From Panax quinquefolius (taxonomy: Eukaryota; Streptophyta; Magnoliopsida; Apiales; Araliaceae): a stretch of 64,000 bases of DNA. Position numbers and translations under genes: made by a program. Each line of letters begins with the position of its first letter. Positions within the stretch are counted from its first letter, which is position 1. The notes below the pieces were generated by a model. It had not been told where the DNA came from, did no database searches, and saw only the letters and a list, made by a program, of their open reading frames with translations. Shown piece after piece: positions 1 through 10,410 of this stretch. Location of the stretch: the NCBI GenBank assembly GCA_020205615.1, contig CM035160.1, positions 122,045,552 through 122,109,551 on the forward strand. Direction: 5' to 3'.

Positions 1-291
1 GTCATGATTATACCAATATACAATTTCTGATCATAATAATACCAATCAACAGTCCATCTATGCATTACGGGCCAAATATGACTTTCACCACAATATAAGC
101 ATGAGGATGATGACAATTATATACAGAATCAATCAAGGGAGATCAAGGATAAATATTAGAGATTTATAATTCAATTTATCCAGAGTTCAAGAATGTCTAA
201 ATTGTCAACATGATAATTAATTGTGAAGTAAAATTCAAGAATGATATTCATGTATCAAAAATAACTTGAACAAAAAAGAAACCAATTTTGT

Positions 292-393
292 CGTGAATAG
301 TACCCCGTGAATAGTATTATATGAATAGTTCTGTATGAATAGTACCCCGAATAAATTGTACTCCGTGAATAGTGCCCCATGAATAGTACCCCA
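292..393. repeat. Short degenerate tandem array of GTGAATAGTACCCC
   Basis: About six or seven copies of a 14-20 base word (GTGAATAGTACCCC and variants GTATGAATAGT, GTGAATAGTGCCCC) stand in a row. The reverse complement, ACTATTCAC, recurs in the other LTRs of this family (near 2455-2485, 9845-9910 and 47815-47880). It is therefore an internal LTR subrepeat, expanded here. The 60-codon open frame across it is a by-product of the repeat. Confidence 0.7.
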
Positions 394-647
394 AATGAAA
401 ATATTAAAATTTAACATGAAGGTTTAGACAAATATTTTAGTGAAACGATACTAGATGAAGTGCAAAACTCAAGGATATTGTACTAATTTCATGGATTATA
501 GAAATAATACTTATCAAAGTAAGTGTTGATTTAGGAATATGAAACGAAATAATATCACTTATATACTATAGAGTATGAAAGAAAATAATATTTCTTACGA
601 ATATTGAACGAATTCTTGTGTGATTTTCATTTCTTAACTAAGTAACC

Positions 648-655
648 TATTTATA
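648..655 (-). promoter_or_regulatory. Putative LTR TATA box
   Basis: The minus strand reads CTATAAATAGG, in the same position relative to LTR blocks as the TATA boxes of LTRs A (9554), B (11963) and the solo LTR at 55531. This is positional inference; no transcript evidence is available. Confidence 0.5.
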
Positions 656-1784
656 GAAGAATGGTAGGGCACTATTTAAAAAAAAATCACGGATAAACAG
701 TAAAGAATTCCTAGACGATTTCACAGGCGAAATTCGGTTGATTTTCTGATTTTTACTATTCATCACTATGTAATAAAATATTCTAATAAAACAAAAAATT
801 ATATAAAATATAATATATTCTAATTATAATCTAATAAAACAAATAATTTTATATATAAAATAAAAAGTATTCTATTTTATATATAAAGTTTTCTCTTTTA
901 TTACTATTATAATAATAATAAAACAAAAATGAGACAACTTTCTACCAGCGATTTTGAAAAATGAGTAAGTGGTGGTCCATATAATAAGCCAAATTTACAA
1001 CAAATACATCATGACAACCCCTCTATTTATATCAAAAATTTAATAAATATTTACCACAAATCACTTATCTTCAATCAACACATTTTTAATCTTTCAACAA
1101 TTATTCATCAGTAATATTATAACCCACACTATTGACAACCAGATTATTCTCAGGAAAAGGGGGGCTTTTCGATAAGAATTTCTCCTTATTGGCGCACAAT
1201 TAAATAACATAACCCTTTTTCTCGACAGAACTTTCTAGACATTGTCAATAATACAAATAATAATATGAATAATTGTGTTGTCTCAATTATTGATTTAATA
1301 ATATAAAATATTATGCAGATGATACTGTGATAATAATTGAATCAATAATATGAGATACTATGCAGCAACTATTGTGGCAATTATTAAATGAACTAAGTGA
1401 CTTCTTACGTAAGCATCAATAATCAGATATAATGTACAATACAATGTGCTACTGTCAACCATGCGTATTACTGTTCTTTTATCACAAGTATTTCAACAAC
1501 GGTAAAAGTTTTACCGTTATTTTTATAAAAAGGTTATTTCTGTCGCTTTCTATATCCGATAGTCATTTCGTTGTGGGATCCACCAATGATTGTGTCGTCG
1601 TACGAATATTTCCCGACAAAAAGAATATTCTCCGACCAAACGAATATTTTACGACAACTTGCTTACTTTGCAAAATTTGCATAAATCACTCATAACTATA
1701 ATATTATATCAAATCACACCTTATTATTCAGAATAATATTTAGAGAAAATTAAATTTTTATTCATAAAAAGTTGGGGTCTAACA

Positions 1785-2002
1785 AGTTTGACCAAATGTA
1801 ATAACTCTTTTGTCCTTATACTACTTATCTTTATAATTTATTTTAACTTATAAGTCTTTTTAGTCAAATACTTTCACAACTTGTTTTAACTTGATTTCTA
1901 ACTTATAAGTAAAAATAGTGTGAAACACTTTTATTTATAAATCACAACTTAAAAATGACTTATAAGTCATTTTAAAATTTAACTTATAAGTTATTTTAAA
2001 AT
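1785..2002. other. AT-rich spacer between LTR and Mutator-like element
   Basis: There is no gene here. The word ACTTATAAGT/ACTTATAAGTCATTTTAAA recurs several times. The sequence picks up again after the inserted elements at 21881 (AAGTCATTGTGG), so this is probably the older target of the Mutator-like element. It could be an old hAT-type MITE, but no clear ends are visible. Confidence 0.4.
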
Positions 2003-2287
2003 GGCATAATATGGATTAATTCCTTCAACTTTTAATGTGTTTCCATTTTGTGGATTGTCTTCTCAATTTTTCAATTAGGGGATTAAATTTTAATTTTTTC
2101 CCACTTTAGGAATTATCTTCTCAATTTTTTCAATTAGGGGATTAAACTTTTAATTATTTTCAACTTTAGGAATTGTCTTCTAAATTATTTCCATTAGAGG
2201 ATTAAAATTTTAATTTTTTATGATTATGTCTAATTAATATTGCCATGTCAGAAAATTAATTACATGACAGCGACACATGACTAAAAA
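2003..2287. mobile_element. Mutator-like inverted-repeat element, left part
   Basis: The terminal sequence GGCATAATATGGATTAAT is mirrored by the reverse complement of the right end at 21871 (GGCACAAATATAGATTAAT). Nine-base direct repeats TTTTAAAAT flank it at 1994-2002 and 21872-21880; that word is itself nearly palindromic, so it is weaker evidence than usual. The arm holds about three degenerate 60-bp subrepeats around GATTGTCTTCTCAATTTTT. Removing chromovirus A leaves a non-coding element of about 842 bp. No transposase is present. Confidence 0.6.
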
Positions 2288-3560
2288 TGTAAGACACCAA
2301 CTTATTATAAATAAAATCGAATTTTCTCTATTTATTATTGTGAATAATAAGGTGTTAAATTGATATAATATTTTGGTTATGGGTGAAATGTGCAAATTTT
2401 GTAAAATAAGCAAGTAGTTATAAAATATTCATTATTGTCGGGGAATATTCGTATACGGCACTATTCACGAATACAGCACTATTCACAAAAAAAAATGAAA
2501 TTTTCTTTTCTTTGTCCAAGTTGTCTATTATGGTTACTATCTTTGATTGTATCCATGTTTTGATCTTTATTCTTGAATTTTGCTCCACAATTGATTATTA
2601 TAAGGTATTTTTGAACTTGGATAAACTAAAGTACGAATCCCTAATCTTTGATCTTTTATCTCACTGGATTCGTTTTCTTTAAGATATTTTTCATCATCCT
2701 CAGTCCTAAATGATGATATTACTGAATATCTTTGGCCTGTAGTGCAAAGATGAATGATTAACTAATGAATATCTTTGGCCTGTAGTGCAAAGATGAATGA
2801 TTACCTAATGAATATCTTTGGCATGTAGTGCAAAGATGAATGATTAACTGATGAATATCTTTGGCCCGTAGTGCAAAGATGAATGATTACCTAATGAATA
2901 TCTTTGGCCCGTAGTGCAAAGATGAACAGGTGTTGAGATGAACATGACCCAATTGGTGATACAAATGAATATCTTTGTGCGTAGTGCAAAGATGAATATT
3001 TGATTCAAGATGTATATTGATTGATGTTACAGGGATAAAATATTGATGATGGACTTTTAAATCTTAGAACATAGTAGAATTCTTTCTCTACTTGACTCTT
3101 CTAATGGATTGTTGTTTCCGCTGCAGTTGTTGATCTAAAACTTGTTGTCTATTATATTTTATCAGATTTTTTCCCTGTTGAAGACTAAGGATAAATTATT
3201 GTATATTATCTTAGTCATAATATTCTTTACTGGGCTAGTTGAGCTCACCCTTTTCCTTTTTGTTCCATTTTTCTTCTTAGGAGGTGAGAACATAGCAGGA
3301 ACTAGTCGGGGTATGGAGTGATGGTTCAGGATAGTTGTATTAGTAGCCCTCAATATTTTGTAAAATAGTGTATCAATAATTGTAATGACGACTCCTTTTG
3401 AGTTTGTATACTCTCTATTAGGCAATAGTTGTATTCAACTCACAGTATATGTATTGTCGTATTTTGCACGACAATTGTATTACTGAAGTTGTATTTATTT
3501 ATGTACCATGTATTTGGCGACTGAGAATGGGTGATGTATACCTATTTTGGGGGCCTCACA
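2288..3560 (+). repeat. 5' LTR of chromovirus A, internally deleted
   Basis: It starts TGTAAGACACC and ends GGGGCCTCACA. Compared with its 3' partner it jumps, near 2453, from the GGGGAATATTCGT block straight to GTATACGGCACTATTCACG. It therefore lacks what corresponds to about 8570-9875 of the 3' LTR, including the TATA box, the TTACGTAA block and the ATAAGGA hairpin. Downstream parts, including the 43-bp repeats, remain. Confidence 0.88.
2723..2996 (+). repeat. 43-bp tandem repeat in LTR A, six copies
   Basis: The unit core is TGAATATCTTTGGCCYGTAG followed by TGCAAAGATGAATGATTA. Four copies are close to 43 bp, the fifth is lengthened by about 28 bp, and the sixth is partial. The same array, with six copies, is in the 3' LTR (10133-10410), while the truncated LTR at 48117-48253 has three. 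Confidence 0.85.
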
Positions 3561-3562
3561 GT

Positions 3563-3574
3563 TGGTATCAAAGC
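3563..3574 (+). other. Primer binding site of chromovirus A
   Basis: TGGTATCAAAGC lies two bases after the 5' LTR. This differs by one base from TGGTATCAGAGC, the usual plant site complementary to initiator tRNA-Met. Confidence 0.8.
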
Positions 3575-3747
3575 TTAGGGATATGATCCATGGCTGAGAT
3601 GTGAGACAAGAACTAGGAAGGGAGAGACGGGGAATTCCTTCGCTAGTATAACCTGACTAAGTTTATTTGGTATTTATTTGGTCGGACAGAATATAAGGAT
3701 AATATGTGACATGTTAATTAACCCTTGTTTTGTGGCAGTATTTGAGA

Positions 3748-4900
3748 ATGGCAGTTGCAAATATTAACAATGAAGTGAATCAGATCGTGGAGACACCTTT
3801 AATCACCACCCAGGGGAACGTGCAACAGGAAGGCAATATTCCTCCTATAAACAACACTACCGAACAAATGATGAATGATGGGATGTTTAGAAGCTTTTTG
3901 CCGTTCATGCAAAATTAGACGAGGGAGACTCGTGCACAAAATACGGGTGGAAATGATAGCAATACGCGGCTTGTCACAGCCAAGCAGTTCAAGGAGTTGG
4001 GACCACCAGAATTTGCGGGAAAGCCGGATTCGATTATGGCGAAAATGTAGGTAAAGGAAATTACCAAGATATTCGATGTCTTGGGATGCACGGAGGAACA
4101 GAAGGTTCCTTTCGCCACATTTATGTTCCATGGTGAGGCAGACTACTAGTGGGAGTCTGTGAAGCGTACCCAGCCTGTCGCACTCAACATGTCTTGGGAA
4201 ACATTTCAGAAACTATTTAATAACAAGTATTTTCCTAAAAGTATTCGTCATATAAAAGAGGTAGAGTTTATCAGACTGGAATAAAACAACATGACGGTGT
4301 CCCAGTACGAGGCGAGGTTCGCAGAGTTATCTAGGTTTGCACCTCATTTGGTAGAGAATGAGGAACGAATGACGAGGATGTTTCTGAGAGGTCTAAAACC
4401 CGAGATTCAGCAATATCTTATCTCTCATAAATTTTCTTTATATTCAGATGTTGTAAACATGGCTCAATTATTAGAGCAGAATAATGAGTATGCTTAACTG
4501 AGGGACCACAACAGGGTCATACCGGTGACAGCAGTCATCGGAGCGATGATAACCAGCGGGGAGGAAAGAATACAGGCAAAGGTTGTAACCACTCGAGTGG
4601 TAATCGTGGCCATGATAATAGGAGAGGTGAGTCAAGTGGAAATTTTAGAAAGAGGAGATTCAACAATGACGGGAAGACATCAGCAGCAACACCAGCACCA
4701 ACAACAAATTCTAGGGAAGAAGAACGACTGCCGGTTAGATGATACAGATGCGGAGAGGAGGGACACATAAGTCCAAACTGCTCCTGACCTTCCAAGGTGT
4801 GTTTTGGTTGTGGAAAAAGACGGTCATATAGCCCGCTTTTTATTGATAAGCGAAAGTCAAGTCCAGTTGGGGCAGCAACACCAAAAAAGCGTACTACGGA
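3748..4900 (+). pseudogene. gag of chromovirus A, broken
   Basis: This encoded the capsid polyprotein that packages the element RNA. The first ATG at 3748 (MAVANINNEVNQ) lines up with the ATG of gag B at 13756. The retrotransposon-gag domain is visible in pieces: the PFATFMFHGEAD region near 4110, MTVSQYEARFAELSRF (4291) and MTRMFLRGLKPEIQQYLIS (4369-4430). A damaged zinc knuckle follows near 4740-4850 (YRCGEEGHISPNC, first Cys lost). In-frame stops lie at 3916 (TAG), 4048 (TAG), 4147 (TAG), 4282 (TAA) and 4495 (TAA). Compared with gag B, most match CAG, CAA or TGG codons altered by a single transition. A frameshift follows before the knuckle. It cannot make a full-length Gag. Confidence 0.8.
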
Positions 4901-4920
4901 CAAAACAAAATCGGTGGTTC

Positions 4921-6830
4921 AAGGGAGGGCGTTTGTCGTGACTGGCTAAAATACGAGAAACCCGAATGAGGTGATCACGGGTAAGCTAATCATAAACTCT
5001 TGTGATGTTTATACCTTATTAGATACCAGTTCTACCCATTATTTTATCTCTCCTGCTTGTGCTCAACGTTTAAACTTGACTCCGGAGAAATTAGACATTG
5101 ACTTATCTGTTGAGATTCCGTTAGGAGAAACTTTCATTACATCTACTGTTTATAAATCTTGCTTGATTCAAGTTGGAACCATAACATTACCTACCGATCT
5201 TATTTCGTTGAAAATTTTGCATTTGATGTGATTTTAGGGATTGATTGGTTAACCACGCATCATGCTAAAATATATTGTTTTTGTAAGGTTATTAGTTTTC
5301 ATATTCCTAACCAACCTATTATGCAAATTCAAACAACCAAACCATTAAAGTCAATCATTGTCATATCAAGCCATAAAGTTATTCGTTTATTAAAAAATAG
5401 ATGTCAAGCTTTCTTAGCCCATGTCACGGACTTGAACAAAAACACGTCAGATTTGAATAATATTTCTGTTGTTAGTGAATTTCCTGACGTATTTCCTGAA
5501 GAACTTCTCGGTCTACCCCCAGAACGTGAAGTTGAATTCTTTATTGACCTTGAACCTGGTACAAAGCCCATTTCTAAAACCCCATATTGAATGGCTCCTA
5601 TTGAACTTCAGGAGTTAAATGTCCAACTACAGGAGTTGTTGGACATCGATTTCATTCGTCCTAGTACATCTCCTTGGGGTGCTCCTGTGTTATTCGTAAA
5701 GAAGAAAGACGGAAGTATGCGACTTTATATTGACTACCTAGAATTGAACCATGTCACCATTAAGAATAGGTATCCGCTACCTCGCATTGATGACTTTTTC
5801 GACCAGCTGCAAGGAGCACAATTCTTTTCAAAGATCGATCTAGATTCGGATATCATCGGTGAAGATTAAAAGCGAGGATATTCCAAAGCGCCTTCAGAAC
5901 TCGATACGGGCATTATGAATTCTTAGTCATATCTTTTGGATTGACTAATGCTCCTGCTGCTTTCATGGATATGATGAACCGTGTGTTCAAAGAATATTTG
6001 CATCAGTTCGTTGTAGTCTTTATTATGACATCCTCATCTATTCCAAAAGTCGTGAAGATCATGAGCACCATTTGACGCTGGTACTGCAAAGGCTTCGTGA
6101 TAACAAGCTATATGTCAAGCTGAAAAAATGTGAGTTCTGGCTTAAGAAAGTAGCATTCCTTGGGTATGTGGTGTCAAAACATGGTGTATATGTCGACCAG
6201 GCGAAGATTGAAGCCATACAAAGTTGGTAGCAACCACAGTCGGTGACCGAAGTACGTAGCTTTCTAGGCTTAGTTGGTTACTATCAGAGATTCGTGGAAG
6301 GATTTTCTCAAATCGCTACTCCGTTAACTCAGCTGACTCGTAAAGATATAAAATTCGGTTGGAGCGAGGATTGTGAGAAGAGTTTTCAAGAACTCAAGAG
6401 GAAACTCATTTCGGCACATGTTCTGACAATACCATCTGGTTCGGATGGATTTGTTATCTACAGCGATGCTTCAGGTAAAGGGTTAAGATGTGTTTTCATA
6501 CAACATGGGAAAGTCAAAGCCTATGCCTCGCGATAACTCAAAGAATATGAGAGGAATTATCCTACTCATGATTTGGAGTTGGCAGCAGTCATTTTCGCAT
6601 TAAAGATCTGGAGACACTACTTGTATGGGGAGAATGTGGAGATCTATACAGATCATAAAAGCCTCAAATATTTTTCCCAAAAGGAACTCATCATGCGGAA
6701 ACGACGTTGGCTCAAGCTGTTGAATGATTACGATCACGCCATCCAATATCATCCTATAAAAGCAAACGTGGTAGCTGACGCATTGAGTAGAAGATCATAT
6801 GCGGGTACGAGTGCAATGTTGTTAACACAA
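4921..6830 (+). pseudogene. Protease, reverse transcriptase and RNase H of chromovirus A, broken
   Basis: The aspartic protease spans about 4970-5320, with its active site at 5022-5030 reading D-T-S, where B has D-T-G (glycine to serine). The linker with FPDVFPEELLGLPPERE leads to a TGA at 5588 where B has CGA. The RT domain (about 5591-6240) carries [20 protein letters not shown], then a frameshift near 5850. One base is missing within the FIDD codons near 6020, which destroys the catalytic frame. RNase H (about 6450-6800) keeps [29 protein letters not shown] and VADALSRR, interrupted by TAA at 6534. RT would copy element RNA to cDNA and RNase H would remove the RNA strand; neither can be made whole here. 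Confidence 0.85.
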
Positions 6831-8389
6831 AGGTCCATTTTGTATGACTTGCAAAGGATGGAGATAGAGGTAAAGGCTCCAAGTACCCACGTGATGATAT
6901 CAAATATACGAGTAGAACTGACTTTAATCGATAAAGTTAAAGCTGATCAAGCTACGGATATGAAGCTGATGCGTATGAAGAAGAAAGTGCAAGAAGGTGC
7001 AATTCTAGAAGCAAGAATTAATGAAAAAGAAATACTTCGAGTCAACTCCAGACTTTGTGTTCCTAACGATTCTGACTTGAGCATAGAATCATGATGGAGG
7101 CACATAACACACCGTTTGCAATTCATCCTGGGAGTACCAAAATGTATCTTGATCTTCGACATACATTTTGGTGGAATAATATGAAGAGAGAGATCATGGA
7201 GTTTATCTCGAGGTGTTTAACTTCTCAACGTGTAAAGGTAGAGCATCAAGTGCCAAAGGGTCCATTGCAACCACTTGAGATTCCGAAATGGAAGTGGGAA
7301 CACATTACTATGGATTTTGTTACGGGTCTTCCCAAGGTTTCTCAAGGCATAGATGTGATTTGGGTTATTATTGATAGATTAACCAAGTCTGCCCATTTAT
7401 TGCCTATACGGGAGACTTATTCCCTTGAACGTCTTTCTAGTATGTACGTAAATGAGATTGTGAGATTGCATGGTATGCCAGTATCCATAGTTTTGGATCG
7501 TGACCCAAGATTCACTTCACAATTTTGGGTTAGCTTGCAGAAAGCTATGGGCACAGATTTACGATTCAGTTGGGCATATCATCCTCAAACGGACTGGCAA
7601 TCAGAGAGGACTATTCAAACTCTTGATGATCTATTAAGACTCTGTGTCCTAGATTTCAAAGGGAGTTGGGATAAGTAACTACCATTGGTGGAATTCTCCT
7701 ACAACAATAGTTATCAGGCAAGTATACGTGTGGCTCCATTTAAAGCATTGTATGGATGAAAGTGTTGTTCTCCAGTATGCTGGGATGAGGTAGGAGAAGC
7801 AACATTGTTGGGACCAGATTTGGTACGAATGACTATAGAGAAGATCCAAACGATTCGAAAACATATACAAACGGCACATGATCGACAAAAGAGTTATGCG
7901 GATCTTCATTGAAAGGATGTGGAATTTAATATTGGGGATCATGTATTGTTACGTATTGCTCCATGGAAGGGAGTTACAAGATTTGGGAAGACAGGAAAGC
8001 TCAATCCAAGATTTGTTGGTCCATTTGAGATTCTTGACCGAATAGGAAATGTGGCCTATAGACTCGCATTACCTCCAAGCATGTCTCGTGTTCATAATGT
8101 TTTTCACATATCTATGCTTCGTAAATATGTGAAAGACCCAAACCACATTATTGAGTTAGAACCAGACGAGATAGCCGAAGATTTAACGTACGAGAAGGTA
8201 CCTGTTAAGATCTTGGATAGGAAAGAGCATGTCCTACGCACCAAGGTTATACCACAAGTTAAGGTTTTATGGAGAAACCATCTTATTGAAGAAATAACCT
8301 GGGAGTTGGAATCAAAAATGAAAGCGAGGTATCCTCACCTTTTCGAAACACTAGGTACGTACGTCAATTTCGAGGACAAAATTTCATAA
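6831..8389 (+). pseudogene. Integrase and C-terminal chromodomain of chromovirus A, broken
   Basis: Integrase joins the cDNA to the chromosome; in chromoviruses a C-terminal chromodomain steers it to marked chromatin. The HHCC zinc part (EAHNTPFAIHPG near 7094; CLTSQ near 7220, one Cys replaced by Ser) precedes the catalytic core. In the core, the first Asp is in MDFVTGLPKV (about 7310), the second in VLDRDPRFTS (about 7490) and the Glu in QSERTIQTLDD (about 7600). A stop at 7676, another near 7757 and TGA at 7910 break the frame. The last piece (7919-8389) has GDHVLLR, SRVHNVFHISMLRKY and a chromodomain-like end (VKILDRKEHVL, VKVLWRNHLIEEITWELE), finishing at TAA. Gag to integrase would have been a single reading frame in an intact copy, by analogy with the clade. 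Confidence 0.85.
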
Positions 8390-8399
8390 GGAGGGGAGG
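8388..8399 (+). other. Polypurine tract of chromovirus A
   Basis: AAGGAGGGGAGG ends one base before the 3' LTR. It is the expected primer for plus-strand DNA synthesis. Confidence 0.75.
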
Positions 8400-9553
8400 T
8401 TGTAAGACCCCAACTTATTATAAATAAAATCGAATTTCCTCTATTTATTATTATGAATAATAAGGTGTTAAATTAATATAATGTTTTGGTTATGGGTGAA
8501 ATGTGCAAATTTTGCAAAATAAACAAGTGGTTATAAAATATTCATTGTTGTCGGGGAATATTCGTTTGGTTGTGGAATATTCTTGCTGTTGGGGAATATT
8601 CGTACGACGGCGCAACCATTTGTGGGCCCCATAACGGATAACTGTCGGATGAAGAAAATGACAAGTTTGAGTTTTTATAAATAACGGCGTAATGGTTACC
8701 GTTAACACTTGTTGAATACACGGTGGTTAAAATACTGATGTCTGGCGTGGTTGCACAAGAAGCACGGTATTGCATGCGATATTTTGAAATTATTGATTCT
8801 TACGTAAGAAGTCACTACTCAATAATTGTTACAGTAATTATTGTTCAATATTTTATCTCATTGGTTCAATAATTGCTGCATTGATATTTTATATTATTGT
8901 TATTTCAATAATTATCATTGCACGGTATCTCCATTATCAGATCAATAATTCATATTATTTGAATAATATTATTAGATAGCATTATTGGCAATGTCTAAGG
9001 AAGTTCTGTCTAGGAAAGGGGTTTGGTCACCTAATTGCGCGCCAATAAGGAGAAATCCTTATCGGAAAGCCCCCTCTTTCCTGGTAACGACCTGATTGTC
9101 ATAATTATGATTATGTAATATTATTTGTGAATAATTAGTTATTGATTTATATGATGGATATATTTATTTTATGTGGTTATAAATGAAGGAATTAATGTTG
9201 AGGTGTTTTATAAGTATTTTGTCGGAATGGAGGTTTTGAAAATCGTCCATATGTGAATTTCGGTCATTTTTCGTTTGGAATTTGAAAAAACTTATACTTA
9301 CAAAGTTGTAGAGAATTAAATTTCCTATGGCAATCATAAGAGATTTGAATTTTTCTAATTAAAGGGCTATTTATTATGAATTGTTGAAGTTTCAGAAAAT
9401 ATAATATTTTTATTAAAAATATGGTAGGCCCCACTTTTGGTTGGTAAGTAATGAAATGTGCTGGAATTTATTTTCAAAAGTAGTGGGCTTGAATAGTAGT
9501 AGGTAAAGCCATCAGGTAGCCGGTTAGTCTGCTATGGCGTTCTAAGCATTTTC

Positions 9554-9563
9554 CTATAAATAG
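9554..9563 (+). promoter_or_regulatory. Putative TATA box of LTR A (3' copy)
   Basis: CTATAAATAG is followed about 30-60 bases later by the AGAAATAAGTTTTTTCTCT leader. The same block recurs in the related LTRs. Because only the 3' copy keeps it, a transcript from here would run out of the element into chromovirus B. Confidence 0.55.
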
Positions 9564-10132
9564 GGTGCTTAGTTAGAATTGAAAATCACACCAGAAATAA
9601 GTTTTTTCTCTTTTTCTCTCTATATTATCGAGCGTATTTTGTGAGTATTTAGATACTTTGTGAGTTGTTATTCATCAGTGCAAGTATCCTTCAGCCTTAT
9701 ACCGATATTTTGATCAAAAGTACTGATATTTTGCGGTAAGGGATGTTATTTTCTTCATAATGATGTTATTCTTTCAATATCATTATACCGAAATATTGGT
9801 ATGAATTTTATTGTGAAATTTCAACCTTTTTTGTGTGGGGTTACTATTCACATTATACAAGATTATTCACGTATACGGCCACTATTCACGAATACTAACC
9901 TTATTCACGAGAAAAAAATGAAATTTTTTTTCTTTGTCCAGTTTGTCTATTATGGTTACTATCTTTGATTGTATCCATATTTTGATCTTTATTCTTGAAT
10001 TTTGCTCCACAATTGATTATTATAAGGTATTTTTGAACTTGGACAAACTAAAGTACGAATCCCTAATCTTTGATCTTTTATCTCACTGGATTCATTTTCT
10101 TCATCATCCTCAGTCCTAAATGATGATATTAC

Positions 10133-10410
10133 TGAATATCTTTGGCCTGAAGTGCAAAGATGAATGATTAACTGATGAATATCTTTGGCCTATAGTGCAA
10201 AGATGAATGATTACCTAATGAATATCTTTCGCCTGTAGTGCAAAGATGAATGATTAACTAATGAATATCTTTGGTCTGTAGTGCATAGATGAATGATTAC
10301 CTAATGAATATCTTTGGCCCGTAGTGCAAAGATGAACAGGTGTTGAGATGAACATGACCAACTGGTGATACAAATGAATATCTTTAGCCTGTAGTGCAAA
10401 GATGAATATT
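10133..10410 (+). repeat. 43-bp tandem repeat in 3' LTR A, six copies
   Basis: This has the same unit and copy number as at 2723-2996, with a few base differences per copy. Equal copy number in both LTRs is expected after reverse transcription. Confidence 0.8.

Larger units (their letters stand above)
1..1784 (-). mobile_element. Chromovirus LTR fragment (B-like), minus strand, cut by window edge
   Basis: Read on the minus strand, this begins at 1784 with TGTTAGACCCCAAC, which matches the LTR starts at 8401 and 18392. It then follows the same order of blocks as LTR B: AATATTCGTACGACG, the TTACGTAA block near 1405, the ATAAGGAGAAATTCTTAT hairpin near 1175, and near positions 1-120 the GGCCYGTAATGCA-type module and ATCATCCTCATGCTTATATT. 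The end of the LTR, and any internal region, lie left of the window. The flank is AGTTT (1785-1789); its partner cannot be seen. It could be a solo LTR or one LTR of a minus-strand element. Confidence 0.85.

Noticed and set aside
235..417. Small minus-strand protein
   Set aside because: The open frame is made by the ACTATTCAC tandem repeat inside an LTR.
2723..2996. Regularly spaced repeats that look like a CRISPR array
   Set aside because: The units are contiguous 43-bp tandem repeats without unique spacers, lie inside an LTR and recur in both LTRs of the element; the DNA is plant nuclear.
3563..3574. A tRNA gene near the LTR ends
   Set aside because: The match is only the short primer binding site; there is no cloverleaf or A- and B-box around it, here or elsewhere in the window.
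9934..10119. Short hydrophobic open frames in the LTRs (also at 12144, 19717, 20757, 25745, 47806, 56516, 56598)
   Set aside because: They recur at the same place in each related LTR and follow the subrepeats; differences include frameshifts, so there is no sign of selection on protein.
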